DNA of 64,000 nt from Auricularia sp. M13 (taxonomy: Eukaryota; Basidiomycota; Agaricomycetes; Auriculariales; Auriculariaceae): positions 2,480,001 to 2,544,000 of the forward strand of contig CM073193.1 in the NCBI GenBank assembly GCA_037042915.1, read 5' to 3'. Under the pieces are notes generated by a model, which was not told the origin of the DNA, searched no databases, and saw only the letters and a list, made by a program, of their open reading frames with translations. Below, one piece after another: positions 1-10,950 of this stretch (position 1 is the first letter of the stretch; every line of letters begins with the position of its first letter). The translations under genes and the position numbers were made by a program.

Positions 1-1170
1 ATTCAAGCTCGTATCGTCAGCCTGTGGCGGACATGTGTACCCTAATGACAACTGGTCATCGAGAGATGTCACACAGTCAAAAGATTTGCGAAGAATCGTG
101 CTTATTGCAAATAGCAGCGGGCCTGCTTTTGCCTGACTGTGGTCTGCGATTCTGCGCAACGAGTCAGCTAATGGCCGAAAGATTTTACAAACAGTATTGG
201 CATGAGTACTGACCTCCAACATATGCGCTGGTGTCGTGGCCAGAGCCCGAGCTTTCTGTACACGAGTCTCTAACGCATCTACTTACGCAAGAGCATTTTA
301 ATTCACTCCTCCTGGCTGGTCAAAGGACCTTTAGTGAGCAAGAGAGGAGTTTCCGCGGACGTAGAGTACAAGCCCACGGACATGAAAGGGCGCTGCGTAG
401 ACGGGCAGGTGCTGGGCATATTTATCGGCAATAGCGACACTCTTCCAGTGGAACCAAGCAGCATGCAATTTTTGCATGGATTATCATGATTTTCTGTCTA
501 TTTCCCAGCTTGCTCCTTGCAGTTGAAGCCGAGATAGTGAAGCTCATGGCACGACCCAGCGCGCGTGCGTTCGAATAAGGTTTGCCGGATCTGGCCGAAC
601 CGCGAACGCCTATGGGCGGGGCACGATTTGAAGCAGACTCCACTTGCCGGATCGAGTTTCATCCGCCGTGGAGTCTGCAACGGAGACTAGCAACGGACCC
701 TTTTCCCCATACACATAAATAAGCTTTCCGTTCGTCCCGAACGAGTAGCTACACAGTTTACGATACACAAACAGTACACCGTACTTCTGCTCCGCTCGCT
801 CGAATGTATGCACTGCCAGATTAGGGTGGGGAACCAGGAAAGCTCACGACTAGTTAAGTCGGCGACCCTCTCGTACGCCTGAACAGCGTAAAAAACCCTA
901 CGATTTAGATCACACACAGTGAGCGGGATCTAAGCCTCCCCCCCTTTTTTCCGAAAAAAGACTCACCAGTCTTGATCTCATTCTATGAGTACCCTCTACG
1001 GCCAACGAAATGGACACAGGGATAAGTGCCTGAGAAGGAAGCAGCTCAGCTACCCCCCGACCAGGCTGGGAAAGAAAGAGAGCCAGCAACCGCCTTTTCG
1101 AACCCCTAGCCCTAGCAACCATAACAAGCCTACTGCAATATAGCACCTTGCACCATGGTACATGGGCGCC
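1..1170. other. Left-edge region with no recognisable gene
   Basis: I see only short unrelated open frames on both strands, no protein-family motif, no tRNA and no clear repeat. The stretch may hold the 3' part of a gene outside the window or decayed repeat sequence. Confidence 0.4.
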
Positions 1171-1178
1171 TATATATC
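1171..1178 (+). promoter_or_regulatory. Possible TATA box upstream of the small C2HC gene
   Basis: TATATATC lies about 115 bp before the start codon at 1293, followed by a pyrimidine-rich leader. The position fits a TATA box with a leader of about 85 nt. Only the motif is seen; use as a promoter is inferred. Confidence 0.35.
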
Positions 1179-1292
1179 AGAGCGGCGACTAAATCCAACC
1201 CGTGATTATACTTAAGCCGCGTAAGCCGGCGGCGGATTCCAACCCCACACTCCTGCGCACAGTCCACGAGCTACTCGCCCTCCAGCCATAAA

Positions 1293-1957
1293 ATGCCGAT
1301 CGATTTGCCTGACATCCCCGCCACCTCCAATCACCAGGCTACGAGAATCGCGAAATCCACCAACCTGCCAGTGCCATCCTCTCTTCGCATGGCGTCTGCA
1401 CTCTCGGGCAAAGAACTTCGCGAAAGATTCAATGCCTTCTCGAACACCAGACTATGGTTAGAGAGGGCACAAAATGAAATCGACGATGTGCCCCTCACTC
1501 CAGCACTATTCACTATTAACAAAGACTCACAGAGTCGCTATATCGTCCCTGGTATGTATTCCCGAGTGTGTATATATGCCCAGGAGTGATACATATCTGA
1601 CTCCTTGCACAAGCGCCTCCGATGGGGCCTATCGGAGGGCCGGAACAACGCGATTCGGGGCCCGGAAATGGACGCCCCCCAGTTTCAGCTCCATACACAA
1701 TGCCCCCCGGGGTTTCCGAGAGCCGCTCACAATCGCCGGAAGCCCCGAAAATCGATGACGGCAGAAAACACTGCCTCGGTGGCTGTGGCAAGAGCTTCGC
1801 AAGAATCGACGGCAGGGACAGGCACTGGAGAAAATTCCCAGAATGCCTCAAATCGCACGTAGCCAGAATCTCTGGTACGAATTTTGAAGTAGAATATTAT
1901 GACATGGTCAGGATGAGAGATAAATTTAAAGGATGGCGCCCGAGTAGAATAGATTAA
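1293..1957 (+). CDS. Small C2HC zinc-finger-like protein (two exons)
   Basis: Two exons (1293-1551 and 1614-1957) are joined by a 62 bp intron with GTATGT at the donor, a CTGAC-like branch site and an AG acceptor. The join keeps one frame and gives about 200 residues. The C-terminal half has C-x3-C-x12-H-x6-C around CGKSFARIDGRDRHW, a zinc-finger-like spacing followed by a basic stretch. The first half has no known domain. Short C2H2-like proteins of this sort are common in mushroom genomes, but I know no function for them. A TATA motif lies upstream. It could be a small DNA-binding protein or a remnant of a larger regulator. The frame and splice signals are good and the function is unknown. 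Confidence 0.55.
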
Positions 1958-2464
1958 TAATACTGTCTTCGTCATAGCGCCGAGAACTCCTTCACCTCTG
2001 CACAGCCCCTCGGCTTATTCCGCTCCCGGGCCACGCTTCGATCCAGCGCCACGTACAGTTGCGCCTGCACCCCGGCGCCCATGCGCCAGGCCCGTGTGCA
2101 CTTGCAAAACGCCTCTGCCCCCCGCATGATAGACGGTCTATGAAGAATATCGCGTTACCAGTACGGCCGCATATGCGCCAAGAGCACAAACATTCTGCGT
2201 CAAGCCTAGGATACAAACACCTGGGAGGCCGAACTTAAGCCACGATTATCCGCCCGCCGACGGAGCAGTCCATTCATAGTAAGACGTCCTCAAAATAAAC
2301 GTGGCATGTCTCTGAACAGCATCTCTTTTGCGGTGCTGGGAGGGAGCCTTTCCTTTCTGGGAAGTTAACAGCGGCCTTAAAAGTCGACTCACACACGCTC
2401 TCTCTCTCTACCTCATCCCACCTCACCTCGCCAACCCGCCTGCGCCATTCACACTGCTGCTCAA
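1958..2464. other. Intergenic stretch and likely promoter of the CCHC gene
   Basis: No gene is visible. The last 80 bp before 2465 are rich in CT (CTCTCTCTCTCTACC), a typical pyrimidine-rich leader of fungal genes. A CCTTAAAAG motif about 90 bp before the start codon may be a weak TATA element. Confidence 0.35.
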
Positions 2465-4558
2465 ATGTCCGAACGCCCGCCGTCTCGCAACTTCATGCCG
2501 CAGGACAAGAACGCGGGCCGCATCTCACCCAACGCCGACGACCATTTCAACGCTCTCATGCAACTCGCGCAAGTAGCGGAACACGGGTCCCTGGACGTGC
2601 AGAAGTACGAACCCTTGGCCAGCGTTCAGGACGGCCTCTCAACCACGACCAGAGCAGAACTGTCGACCTCGTCGGCTGCGAGCTCTCAGGACCCATCGGA
2701 GGCCCCCGCCCCCCTCCTCTCTCCTATTGTCCTCTCTCCCATTCGCCAGGGTACTGTCAGGGCACGCGAAGATACGCCGTCGGCTGCAGATGTACACGCT
2801 CAGCGCCGCGACCAAGTCAATGGCTACAATAACGCCGCCTCTCGTGCGCAACACGAGGGGAACTCGCGCACCAACCTGGTGTTCGGTTCCGTTGGACAGA
2901 CCTCGTACACGGTACGTTTTCCATCACACAGCCCGAATCTCAGTTTTTGATTGTCTCTCCCTTACCCCCACTTTCTTTCCCTCTTCCTTTACCGACCTTG
3001 CCCGCCCATCCACTCTTTCGCTCGCCCGCCCTCCTTGCCTCGTCACGCACAGCGGCGCGCACAAAACCTAGACCAAGGCCCGTCTTCTTCCATCGCGCCC
3101 AAGGTCTCAGCCAGACGCAAGAGTGCCCCGGGGCCCGCTGTGTGTCATCCCGTCGAGACTGGAGTAACGCTCCCTGGCTTCGAGTTCACGACCTCGTCCG
3201 TCGTCATGCCACGCAATAGGCCAGTTGTCGTCCCATCTATGCATACCCAGATCCTCGTACCAGACTCGCAGTCAACACAAATGCCGCCCCCAGCTCCGCA
3301 GCCTCTCACGTCACAGGCCAGCGGCCCTGGTGCTCAACCTGCTCGTCGTAAGAACGCGCTGTTCATCCCGAAATCGGAACCGCTGGACGTCTTCGAATCG
3401 CGCGTTAATCCACAGCACCGGGCCTGGGCACCGTCTCCCTCACCGCCCGACTATCGCGGCAACGACCGCCCCCTCGTGCCCGACGTTCCCCCCCATCACC
3501 TCGTGGGCGTCGTTGAGCCCGTCGCATTCAATGAACAGGACGCCGAAGACGACCAGATGGACGACGTCGACGACGATGAAATCCATGAGGATATCCCTCC
3601 TGTTGACGCCCCACCCGTCGATGAGGCGCTGGCCGCGCAGCCTCCCCCCGCCCTGCCTGCCCTCGAAGTCCGCTCTCAGGGCGTCTACCGCATCCCGCCC
3701 GAGGCTACCCAGCGCGAGCGCACGCAGATGGAGAACCTCGCGCCTGAGCTCAGTAGCGCCACAGTTTTCGTCCGCGGAGCTGGCAGTACAGCGCGCCCCC
3801 GTGCAGGTGCTGTCAAGAATGAGATGCGCCTTGGGCTGGGCCAGAACCTCAACTACTTTGAGTCGCGGGCTAGTCCCAAATGCATCGTCCAGGTCAAGAT
3901 GATCTACGACAAACTCATCTCGTCCTTCAAGAACGCCGACATCATTGCTATGCTCAACCACATCTCCGACCGCATGTTCCTCGGCGCTTTCCCCAACGAG
4001 CAAGGCGAGTCGTACATATGTACACTCAGCAGTCGGACACGGTCAAGGTCCGCATGCGCGAAGGCGTCTTTGCTTTTTTCGGCTCTCAGCGCATGGTGGA
4101 CATCCTGGAGATCTTCTGCTTCTGGCTCTTCGCTGGAATCCAGGCCATCATCTATCGCTGGGACGAACCTGACTCGACCTTTATTCTCTGCTTCTGCCTC
4201 AGGTGCGATGACGAAATCTTCGTCCTGCAACTCGTTGCAGCAGCCTTCATCGCATGCGCCAGAATCCGCAAGGGCATCAGTAACCAGCTCACCCTCGATG
4301 GCGTTGACGACGACGCAATCGCCGCGAGGGTCGACGAGATCATGCTCGAGCTCGAGAGCAAGATCTCGCTCGAGTGCACTATGGTCGTCCCCACGGGCGG
4401 CACCGCGCTCGTTCAGCAGTATAGCGTCTACATCGACACTGCTGGCGCCATCCCGGACACCGACAAGGCCGGCTTCGTCGAGGCGGTCAGCAAGCTCCAG
4501 ATCGCACACCCCAGCTGCGGTATCGCCGAACTCGAAAAATGGACCTGCGACGTTTGCG

Positions 4559-4563
4559 GCGCC
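4559..4563. repeat. Target-site duplication, left copy (GCGCC)
   Basis: GCGCC directly precedes the left LTR and is repeated at 13217-13221 after the right LTR. Five-base duplications are the rule for Ty3/Gypsy integrases. Confidence 0.9.
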
Positions 4564-5280
4564 TGTTAAGCCTGCTGTGCCTTGGGGGTTTGGTTGCAAG
4601 GATAGTCGAACGTCCGGGCGCAGAGAACACTCGAACGAACAACTAGAGCCTTCGGTGCGTTATTGAGCACACCGGCTACGTCGAGTAGCACGACCGAAGG
4701 GACCGCGAGCAGCAGAGGACTCAGACGAGTAAGTCGGGCGAAGGGAGAACCCAGAGGCGAAGTCGAGAGAGAGAGAGATAGAGTGTGCGAGGGGCACGAC
4801 TATGTCGATTTCGTAACTGGGGAGCTAGATACAAAGTCGAGGGTCTTTTATACCTGGGGAGGTGATCCGATGTACTCGGAGTGTATCCTAGAGACGAAGG
4901 AGAGGGGGCCTCAGATCAATAGAGATCGTCGTCATCGGCCGATAGGATGAGTAAGAGCGAGTGGGTAAGGTATCGGGGGATCGGGCGAATGACGAGAGGC
5001 GAATGACTAAGACGAGTGGAGCGAACCGGATATGAACACTATCGATACAGTAGGGACAAGGCGAGTTAGGTGGATGTATGCGAGTAAGGAGAGAAGCTAG
5101 AGAAGTGAGGGAGAGGTCTAGAGGTAGAGGACGATGAGGAGAACATATCCCGAGCATATGAACACGAGGGGAGATAAGCCGGGTATTCGGGAGCTTGACC
5201 GAGTTGACCGAGTGACGTAGAATGACGCCGAGTGATGCCGGGAGCACGTGAGGTCCGCGGACCGGGGCACGGGCGTAACA
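4564..5280 (-). repeat. 3' LTR of the chromovirus
   Basis: A 717 bp direct repeat of 12500-13216 with one difference at 4878 (G here, A in the other copy). It begins TGTTAAGCC and ends GGCGTAACA on the plus strand. A TATA motif (CTTTTATA on the plus strand, 4845-4852) reads TATAAAAG in the element's orientation. Confidence 0.95.
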
Positions 5281-5293
5281 GTATCCCCCCTTT
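5281..5293 (-). promoter_or_regulatory. Polypurine tract of the chromovirus
   Basis: The plus strand reads GTATCCCCCCTTT directly beside the LTR, that is AAAGGGGGGATAC in the element's orientation. The purine run sits where second-strand priming takes place in LTR elements. Confidence 0.7.
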
Positions 5294-5478
5294 ACGTCCT
5301 GAGCCCACGAAGGACTGCAGCAACGCAAAGTGAATACGAAAAATGAGATAGCACGCACTCGAGTCCGAATGGGGCCAAAAGATCGGGTCGGGTCGGAACG
5401 GGTCGGACGCAGATTAAAAGTGGTTGGGTCGGGAGTTGAATCGTCGAACCACTCTTTGTCTTCTGCCCGCCGCCCACC

Positions 5479-6717
5479 ATGCCACGATACGAATCGCTCG
5501 AGGACGTTGCCGCCGCGTACGACCGCAAGACCGTCGGCGCCGTCATGAGGTCGCTCGAGGACGACCCGACGATGGAGGCGCTGATCGCAGCGCACGAGGA
5601 CGCGAAGCGGACGCTCGGCGGCCTGCAGCAAGAGGCCGTCGACGAGGAGGACCTCGACGCGATCGAGGCGCTCAGCGCGCGCAGACACCAGGCGAAGGCC
5701 GAGCTGCGCCTGGCGGCGCAGCGACGCCGGGATGCTGGCCGAGCGCGTGGCCAAGATCGCGGCGGACGCGGGCGCCAAGGCGACGAAGAGCCAGGCGTCG
5801 CGGCGAAGGCGCCGACCACGAGCACGAAGGCACCGGCGAAGGACGCGAGGGAGACCGAGTCGCCGCCGAAGAGGCGGAAGGCCATGGAGGTATGGGTCGA
5901 GTTACCTTGACTGCGCGATCTGGCTAAGGTGCGCTTTTGTTTTTTAGGTCGATGTCGCGAAGACGGCTCAGGCGCCGCGCAAGGTCGCGCCGAAACCCGC
6001 GCCGGTCGCGGTTGCTCACTCGCCGTTGCTCGGGGCGGGCGAGACGCTCGAGGACGACGACGAGGTCGAGGAGATCGCGAGCCCGGTGCCACCGGCCGCG
6101 AAGCCCAAGCCCAAGCCCAAGCCGCGCACAGGCGGCAAGTTCACGGACAGGTGGCCGGAGGTGCCGTACGGGACGCGGTTCCCGAGTCAGGTAAGTTTTC
6201 GGTCGTTCGTGTTTTGCTCGCCGGGGCTGACATCGAGCAGTGCGAGGCTTGCGCCAAGCGCGGCGGCCAGTGCGTTCGGCAGCACCGGTCGAACACTTGC
6301 ACCGCGTGTCATCAGACCCGGGGCAAGTGTACGCACTCGGGCAAGCCGTTCGTGCCGCGCGGCGAGAAGAGGGCGGCGTCGCCGAGTGCGTCGCCCGAGC
6401 GCCCCAAGAAGGTGCGCATCGTCGAGGGGACGACGCTGGGGACGAGGGCGGCCGAGGACCGCGCGAAGACGGCCGAGCACCGCAGGGTCGTGGAGAACCA
6501 CGCCCTGTGGACGAACAACTCGGTGCACAACATCGAGAGGATGTTGTACCGGATGCTGCAGTGGCAAGCGCAGCAGTTCAGTCAGTCGATCGATGATTCG
6601 ATCGACGACCCGTTCACGAGCGAGGAGGAAGAGGAGGCCGAGGAGGAGGTCGAGGAGGAGTCCGAGGAGGAGGACGAGGAAGCGGTCGAGGAAGCGACCG
6701 AGGACGCGGACGAGTAG
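5479..6717 (+). CDS. Antisense passenger gene in the chromovirus: Zn2Cys6-like protein
   Basis: Three exons (5479-5889, 5948-6190, 6241-6717) lie on the strand opposite to gag-pol. The introns are short and canonical: 58 bp with a TTTTTTAG acceptor, and 50 bp starting GTAAGT. All joins are in phase, giving about 376 residues. Residues 219-248 follow C-x2-C-x6-C-x8-C-x2-C-x6-C (CEACAKRGGQC and CTACHQTRGKC), the spacing of the fungal Zn2Cys6 DNA-binding cluster. Before it come a helical N-terminus and a KPKPKPKP basic stretch; after it comes a long Glu/Asp tail like an acidic activation region. The 3' end overlaps the end of the chromodomain block tail-to-tail by 136 bp. Because it is antisense to the element's genomic RNA, its introns would not be spliced from that RNA and could survive transposition. 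A role in controlling the element is my inference. Confidence 0.65.
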
Positions 6718-7328
6718 GCGATAGGGTAGAGTAGTAGCGGGTGCGACCAAAGTCGCCCAAAAAATGTAATAAATGACTGTTTCTTGGAATCGGGTGAAAA
6801 GCGAGTGAGCGAAGAAATAGCGAGTGAAAAAAGCGAGTGCTTAGATGTTTCGAATTTCTTGAGGATTTGCTGGAACTCTTGATAACTGCCGGGAGCGCTG
6901 GGATTTGCAGCATAGAAGTCTTGAACTGCTTCTTGCGCGTGTTCGAGATTTTCGGAGCCCATCTCGGTGGTCTCGGGGTCGTCGGGAGTGCCGATGTGAC
7001 CGATCCAGCGAATGCGAAAACGAAGGCGCGAGTGACGATGGCGATTGTCGATGCGTACGCTGAGTACTTCGAGCTCGTACTCTTGCTCGCCGTCGACGAC
7101 GACGGGCGGAGGAGGTTCTTGACGTTGACCGGGGAACGCTTCTTGAGGGTGGGGTTCGAGTTGCGAGACGTGAAAGACCGGGTGTACGCGAGCGAGGTAG
7201 TCGGGTAGGCTGAGGGTGAACGATTGCGAGCTAGGTTGATCGACGATCGGGAACGGGCCTAGGTAGCGATCGGCGAGTTTGCGGGTGGGCTGCGTCGTCT
7301 TGATGTGTTCCGAGAGGACGTAGGCCAT
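6582..7328 (-). CDS. Integrase C-terminal and chromodomain block of the chromovirus
   Basis: The block has the typical gypsy integrase tail (RKLADRYLGPFPIV and HPVFHVSQLEPH), then a chromodomain-like segment (YELEVLSVRID, LRFRIRWIGH, TEMGSENLEHAQEAV), then a Ser-rich tail. Chromodomains of this class target integration to chromatin marks. The Ser-rich tail is encoded opposite to the acidic tail of the antisense gene. Confidence 0.85.
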   Translation of the reverse strand: MAYVLSEHIKTTQPTRKLADRYLGPFPIVDQPSSQSFTLSLPDYLARVHPVFHVSQLEPHPQEAFPGQRQEPPPPVVVDGEQEYELEVLSVRIDNRHRHSRLRFRIRWIGHIGTPDDPETTEMGSENLEHAQEAVQDFYAANPSAPGSYQEFQQILKKFETSKHSLFSLAISSLTRFSPDSKKQSFITFFGRLWSHPLLLYPIAYSSASSVASSTASSSSSSDSSSTSSSASSSSSLVNGSSIESSID

Positions 7329-10300
7329 GTCGCCGACCTTGAAGTCAGGCGGGGAGTGCGTCGAGCATTCGCAGATGCAGTGTAACGTTTCTGAGCGGCA
7401 GCGATCTGCTCCTTCAGGACGTCCTGCAGTTCGTGGATGTCGACAGCGAAGTCGCGGGCGCGAGCAGAGGCAACGTCGCGCTCGGGGTAGACGGAGATGT
7501 TCGGATGAAAACCCTTGTTGGCGAAGAAAGGCGAGACACCAGTCGAGTCGTTCGGGGTGTTGTTGTACGTGAATTCGGCGAGAGGGAGTAGCTCGGACCA
7601 GTTGTCCTGCTCGTAGTTGCAGTAGAGACGGAGGTACTGCTCGAGCGTCTGGTTCGTGCGTTCGACTTGACCGTTCGCCTCCGGGTGGTGACCCGAGGTG
7701 AAGTGCATGGTCATGTTGAGGAGCGAGCCGAGTGCGCGAAAGAAGCGGGAGACGTCGGAGCCGCGGTCGGTAGAGACGTGCGAGGGAGCGCCATGTTTGG
7801 CGAAGACGTGGATGAGGAAGAGACGCGCGAGTTCTTCGGAGGTGATCTTGCCCTTGGTCGGGACGAAGATACCCTGCTTCGAGAGGCGATCAATAATGAC
7901 GAGGATCGCGGTGTAACCGTTGGACTCAGGGAGTTGTTCGATGAAGTCCATCGAGATCGAGTCCCAGTTGCGAAGCGGAATCGGGAGCGGTTGAAGTCGA
8001 CCGTACGGCTTGTGTCGTCGAGGTTTGCTGCGCCCACAGGTGACGCAGGCCTGGACGTAGGTACGAATCGAGTCGCGCAGGTCGGGCCAGTAGTACTCGC
8101 GGGCGACCATCTTGAGTGTCTTGTTCTGACCCGGATGGCCAGCGAGCGGGTGATCGTGCTTTTCGCGAAGGATACGAAGGCGACAATCGAGAGCGTTCGG
8201 TACGTAGATCCTGCCCTTGAACAGCAAGAATCCATCGTCCGAGGCCGACCAGTTGATCGCGTCATCGGTGCCGAGTTTCGAGCGAATGTCGAGAGCGAGT
8301 TCGTCCGAGTCGTACGGGGTGCGAATGTCATCCCGAATGGACTGAGTGTCCATGATCGTGGCTGCGCGAAGGAAAGTCTCTTCAGCATACGTCGCGCGAA
8401 GGGAAGCGGCGAACTGTTCCGAAGTAAAAACGGGTCGGAAGTTCTGCGGGTTTGCGCTGGCGTAGCCACCATCCCCCCTTTTGAGATAGACGTCGTGGCG
8501 GCGAGTGAGAGCATCGGGTTTGCCGCCGAGTCGACCGGGTCGAAAGCGAATGAGGAGGTTGAAGGTAGAAAGGTACTCGGACCAGCGAGCTTGCCGACGA
8601 GTGAGCATCTTCGTGGTAGAGAAATACTCGAGGTTCTTGTGGTCCGTGACGACGTCTATTGGGGTCTCGGCCCCTTCGAGGTAGTGTCGCCATAGTTCGA
8701 ACGCCTCGAATATCGCGAGTAGCTCCTTGTCGTGCGTGTCGTAGTTGAGCTCGGTGGGAGTGAGCGTGCGCGAATGGAAAGCGACGGGGTGAACAGAGCC
8801 GTCCGGGAGGACGTGCGAGAAGATCGCCGCGATCGCGTAGTCGGAAGCGTCAGTCTCGACGACGCGAGGGAGAGCGGGATCGAAGTGGTGAAGGACGGGA
8901 GCGCAAGTGAACGCCTTCTTGAGCTCGTTGAACGCAGCGAGGCATTGCGGAGTGAAGTTCCACGTTGCGGTCTTTCGAGTGAGACGAGTGAGCGGGACGA
9001 CGATATCGGAGTAGTCGTAGATGAATCGTCGATAGAAGTTCGCGAAGCCGAGGAACGACTGGATGTCGCGAACGTTGCGAGGAACGGGCCACTCGAGGAG
9101 GGTGGCAATCTTCTTCGGGTCCATGCTGATGCCCTCGGGGCTGATGATGTACCCGAGGTACTCGATGGTGTCAGCATGGAACTCGCACTTCTCGGGCTTA
9201 CAGAAGAGGTCATTCTCCCGTAGCCGTCGAAGGACCTCTCGAACGTGTTCCTCATGCTTCGAGGGATCGTCCGAGTAGATAAGGATGTCGTCGAGGTAGA
9301 CGGTGACCGTGACGTCGAGGAGATCGGAGAAGATGTCGTTCATGAAGCGCTGGAAAGCGGCTGGAGCGTTCGTGAGACCGAAAGGCATGACGAGATACTC
9401 GTAGGTGCCGTAGCGCGTTCGAAAGGCAGTCTTCCACTCGTCGCCGGCCGCGATGCGAACGTTGCTGTATCCGACACGAAGATCGAGCTTGGTGAACTTC
9501 TTGGCGGTGCGAAGGTGGTCGAGCGTGGACGAGATGAGCGGAAGCGGGTACTTGTCCTTCCGAGTGATCTTGTTGAGCCCACGATAATCGACGCATAGGC
9601 GAAGAGAACGGTCGGCCTTCTTGACGAAGAGAACCGGGGCGCCACCCAGGGACGACGAAGAGCGAATGTGTCCTTTGCTGAGGTTATCCTGAATGTACTC
9701 CCGAAGCGCGAGTTGCTCGGGCTCGGAGAGCGAGTAGATCGGACCGGATGGGAGAGGCTTGCCTTCTTCCATGTCGATCTTGAGATCGTACGGCCAATGT
9801 TCAGGGAGTCGATTCGAGGCCTCCTTTGAGAAGACGTCGAGGAACTCGTGATAACACTCGGGGATGCCTTCGCCGGTTTCCGAGGCCGGGTTGGCAGACG
9901 CAGAGCGAGCGGGCACCGATGGATCTCGAATGTAGATGGCCGAGACCATCGAGCCGCGAAGTCGACGAGAGGTGTCGAAGGCTGCGGCGCCGATGATCTT
10001 GATGTCGACGCGAGCAGCGGCCGCGCGAAGGGCGGTTTCGTCCATCGGCGGTTCGGGAGGCAGAGTACGTGGCGCGGGAGGAGGTGACGACGGAGTCGGA
10101 GGATCCGAGTCGAGCGAAAACCCAGGGACGAAACCCGAGGGATCCGAGGGCGAGACACGAGTGGGGAAAGAGATGCGGTGATGGAACCAGTCAATCCTAG
10201 GATTGTAGCGGGCCAACCAGCGGTATCCCAGCACTGCAGAGCAAGTCGGATCTAGAGTGGTGAGGAGGAAGTTGATGATCATCAAAGTTCCGCAAGGGAA

Positions 10301-10753
10301 GCGGACGGGAAGCGACACGTATTTGGAGATAACACCGCGATAGGAGCCGTCGAAGAGCCGAAGGCGTAGCGGTTGATCGAGAGACTTTTGAGGGAGTCGA
10401 AGACTCTCGGCGAACTGAGTATCGAGGAACTGATCTTCGGAGCCGGAGTCGACGAGTGTGCGAAAGGATGGGACAGCGTCGGAGGAAAGGACGACGATGA
10501 GAGCGTCTTGATCGGTGAGCGCGGCAGCGTTCAACCGAGTGTAAGGCATCTTGGGCTTGACGCAGTTGGCCCTAGATGCCCGTGGGGAACTGCCCGTTAG
10601 TTTTCGCTTCCGCCGGGGCAGAAGCGGCGGCGCCCGAGGGAGCGGGAGCCGGCGTCGAGGAAGTCGCGGGTTGAGCCTTAGCGGCGCGACCCTTCGACTC
10701 GCGATTGTGAGCGGCCTTGCGGCACTCGGACGCGGTGTGGCCGGCATGGCCAC
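7259..10753 (-). CDS. pol: Pol polyprotein of the chromovirus
   Basis: An open frame of 1164 codons. In order it holds an aspartic protease (LVDSGSEDQF), reverse transcriptase (KLDLRVGYSN, then YLDDILIYSDD), RNase H (VVETDASDYA, and DKELLAIFEAFE), and an integrase with an HHCC zinc module (HPLAGHPGQN...CVTCGR) and catalytic acids in SMDFIEQLP, VSTDRGSD and NGQVERTNQT. Motif order places it in Ty3/Gypsy. Protease activity sits at its start, overlapping the end of gag, as in many gypsy elements that use read-through or frame change to make Gag-Pol. Confidence 0.93.
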   Translation of the reverse strand: MAMPATPRPSAARPLTIASRRVAPLRLNPRLPRRRLPLPRAPPLLPRRKRKLTGSSPRASRANCVKPKMPYTRLNAAALTDQDALIVVLSSDAVPSFRTLVDSGSEDQFLDTQFAESLRLPQKSLDQPLRLRLFDGSYRGVISKYVSLPVRFPCGTLMIINFLLTTLDPTCSAVLGYRWLARYNPRIDWFHHRISFPTRVSPSDPSGFVPGFSLDSDPPTPSSPPPAPRTLPPEPPMDETALRAAAARVDIKIIGAAAFDTSRRLRGSMVSAIYIRDPSVPARSASANPASETGEGIPECYHEFLDVFSKEASNRLPEHWPYDLKIDMEEGKPLPSGPIYSLSEPEQLALREYIQDNLSKGHIRSSSSLGGAPVLFVKKADRSLRLCVDYRGLNKITRKDKYPLPLISSTLDHLRTAKKFTKLDLRVGYSNVRIAAGDEWKTAFRTRYGTYEYLVMPFGLTNAPAAFQRFMNDIFSDLLDVTVTVYLDDILIYSDDPSKHEEHVREVLRRLRENDLFCKPEKCEFHADTIEYLGYIISPEGISMDPKKIATLLEWPVPRNVRDIQSFLGFANFYRRFIYDYSDIVVPLTRLTRKTATWNFTPQCLAAFNELKKAFTCAPVLHHFDPALPRVVETDASDYAIAAIFSHVLPDGSVHPVAFHSRTLTPTELNYDTHDKELLAIFEAFELWRHYLEGAETPIDVVTDHKNLEYFSTTKMLTRRQARWSEYLSTFNLLIRFRPGRLGGKPDALTRRHDVYLKRGDGGYASANPQNFRPVFTSEQFAASLRATYAEETFLRAATIMDTQSIRDDIRTPYDSDELALDIRSKLGTDDAINWSASDDGFLLFKGRIYVPNALDCRLRILREKHDHPLAGHPGQNKTLKMVAREYYWPDLRDSIRTYVQACVTCGRSKPRRHKPYGRLQPLPIPLRNWDSISMDFIEQLPESNGYTAILVIIDRLSKQGIFVPTKGKITSEELARLFLIHVFAKHGAPSHVSTDRGSDVSRFFRALGSLLNMTMHFTSGHHPEANGQVERTNQTLEQYLRLYCNYEQDNWSELLPLAEFTYNNTPNDSTGVSPFFANKGFHPNISVYPERDVASARARDFAVDIHELQDVLKEQIAAAQKRYTASANARRTPRLTSRSATWPTSSRNTSRRRSPPANSPIAT

Positions 10754-10919
10754 AGTAGAGGCAGAGGTTGTTATCGAGGCGACGGCGTCGTTCGGCGTCG
10801 TTGAGCTTGCCGTTCGAGTTGAGGTTCTTCGCGACGTCGTCCTTCGACTTGGTCGTGGTCTTCGAAGACGAGCGGGCCGAGGTCGAGGACTGACCCCTCG
10901 AGTTCGAGTGGTTGTTCGA

Positions 10920-10950
<31 letters not shown>

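Noticed and set aside
5292-6092. Minus-strand frame of 266 codons near the 3' LTR, possibly an extra env-like gene
   Set aside because: It is the complement of the spliced antisense gene, low in complexity (Arg/Ser/Pro), with no signal peptide or membrane segment.
7667-8695. Long open frame (342 codons) on the plus strand across the chromovirus pol gene
   Set aside because: It is antisense to conserved integrase and RT motifs, has no family motif, and its composition is the shadow of the pol codons.
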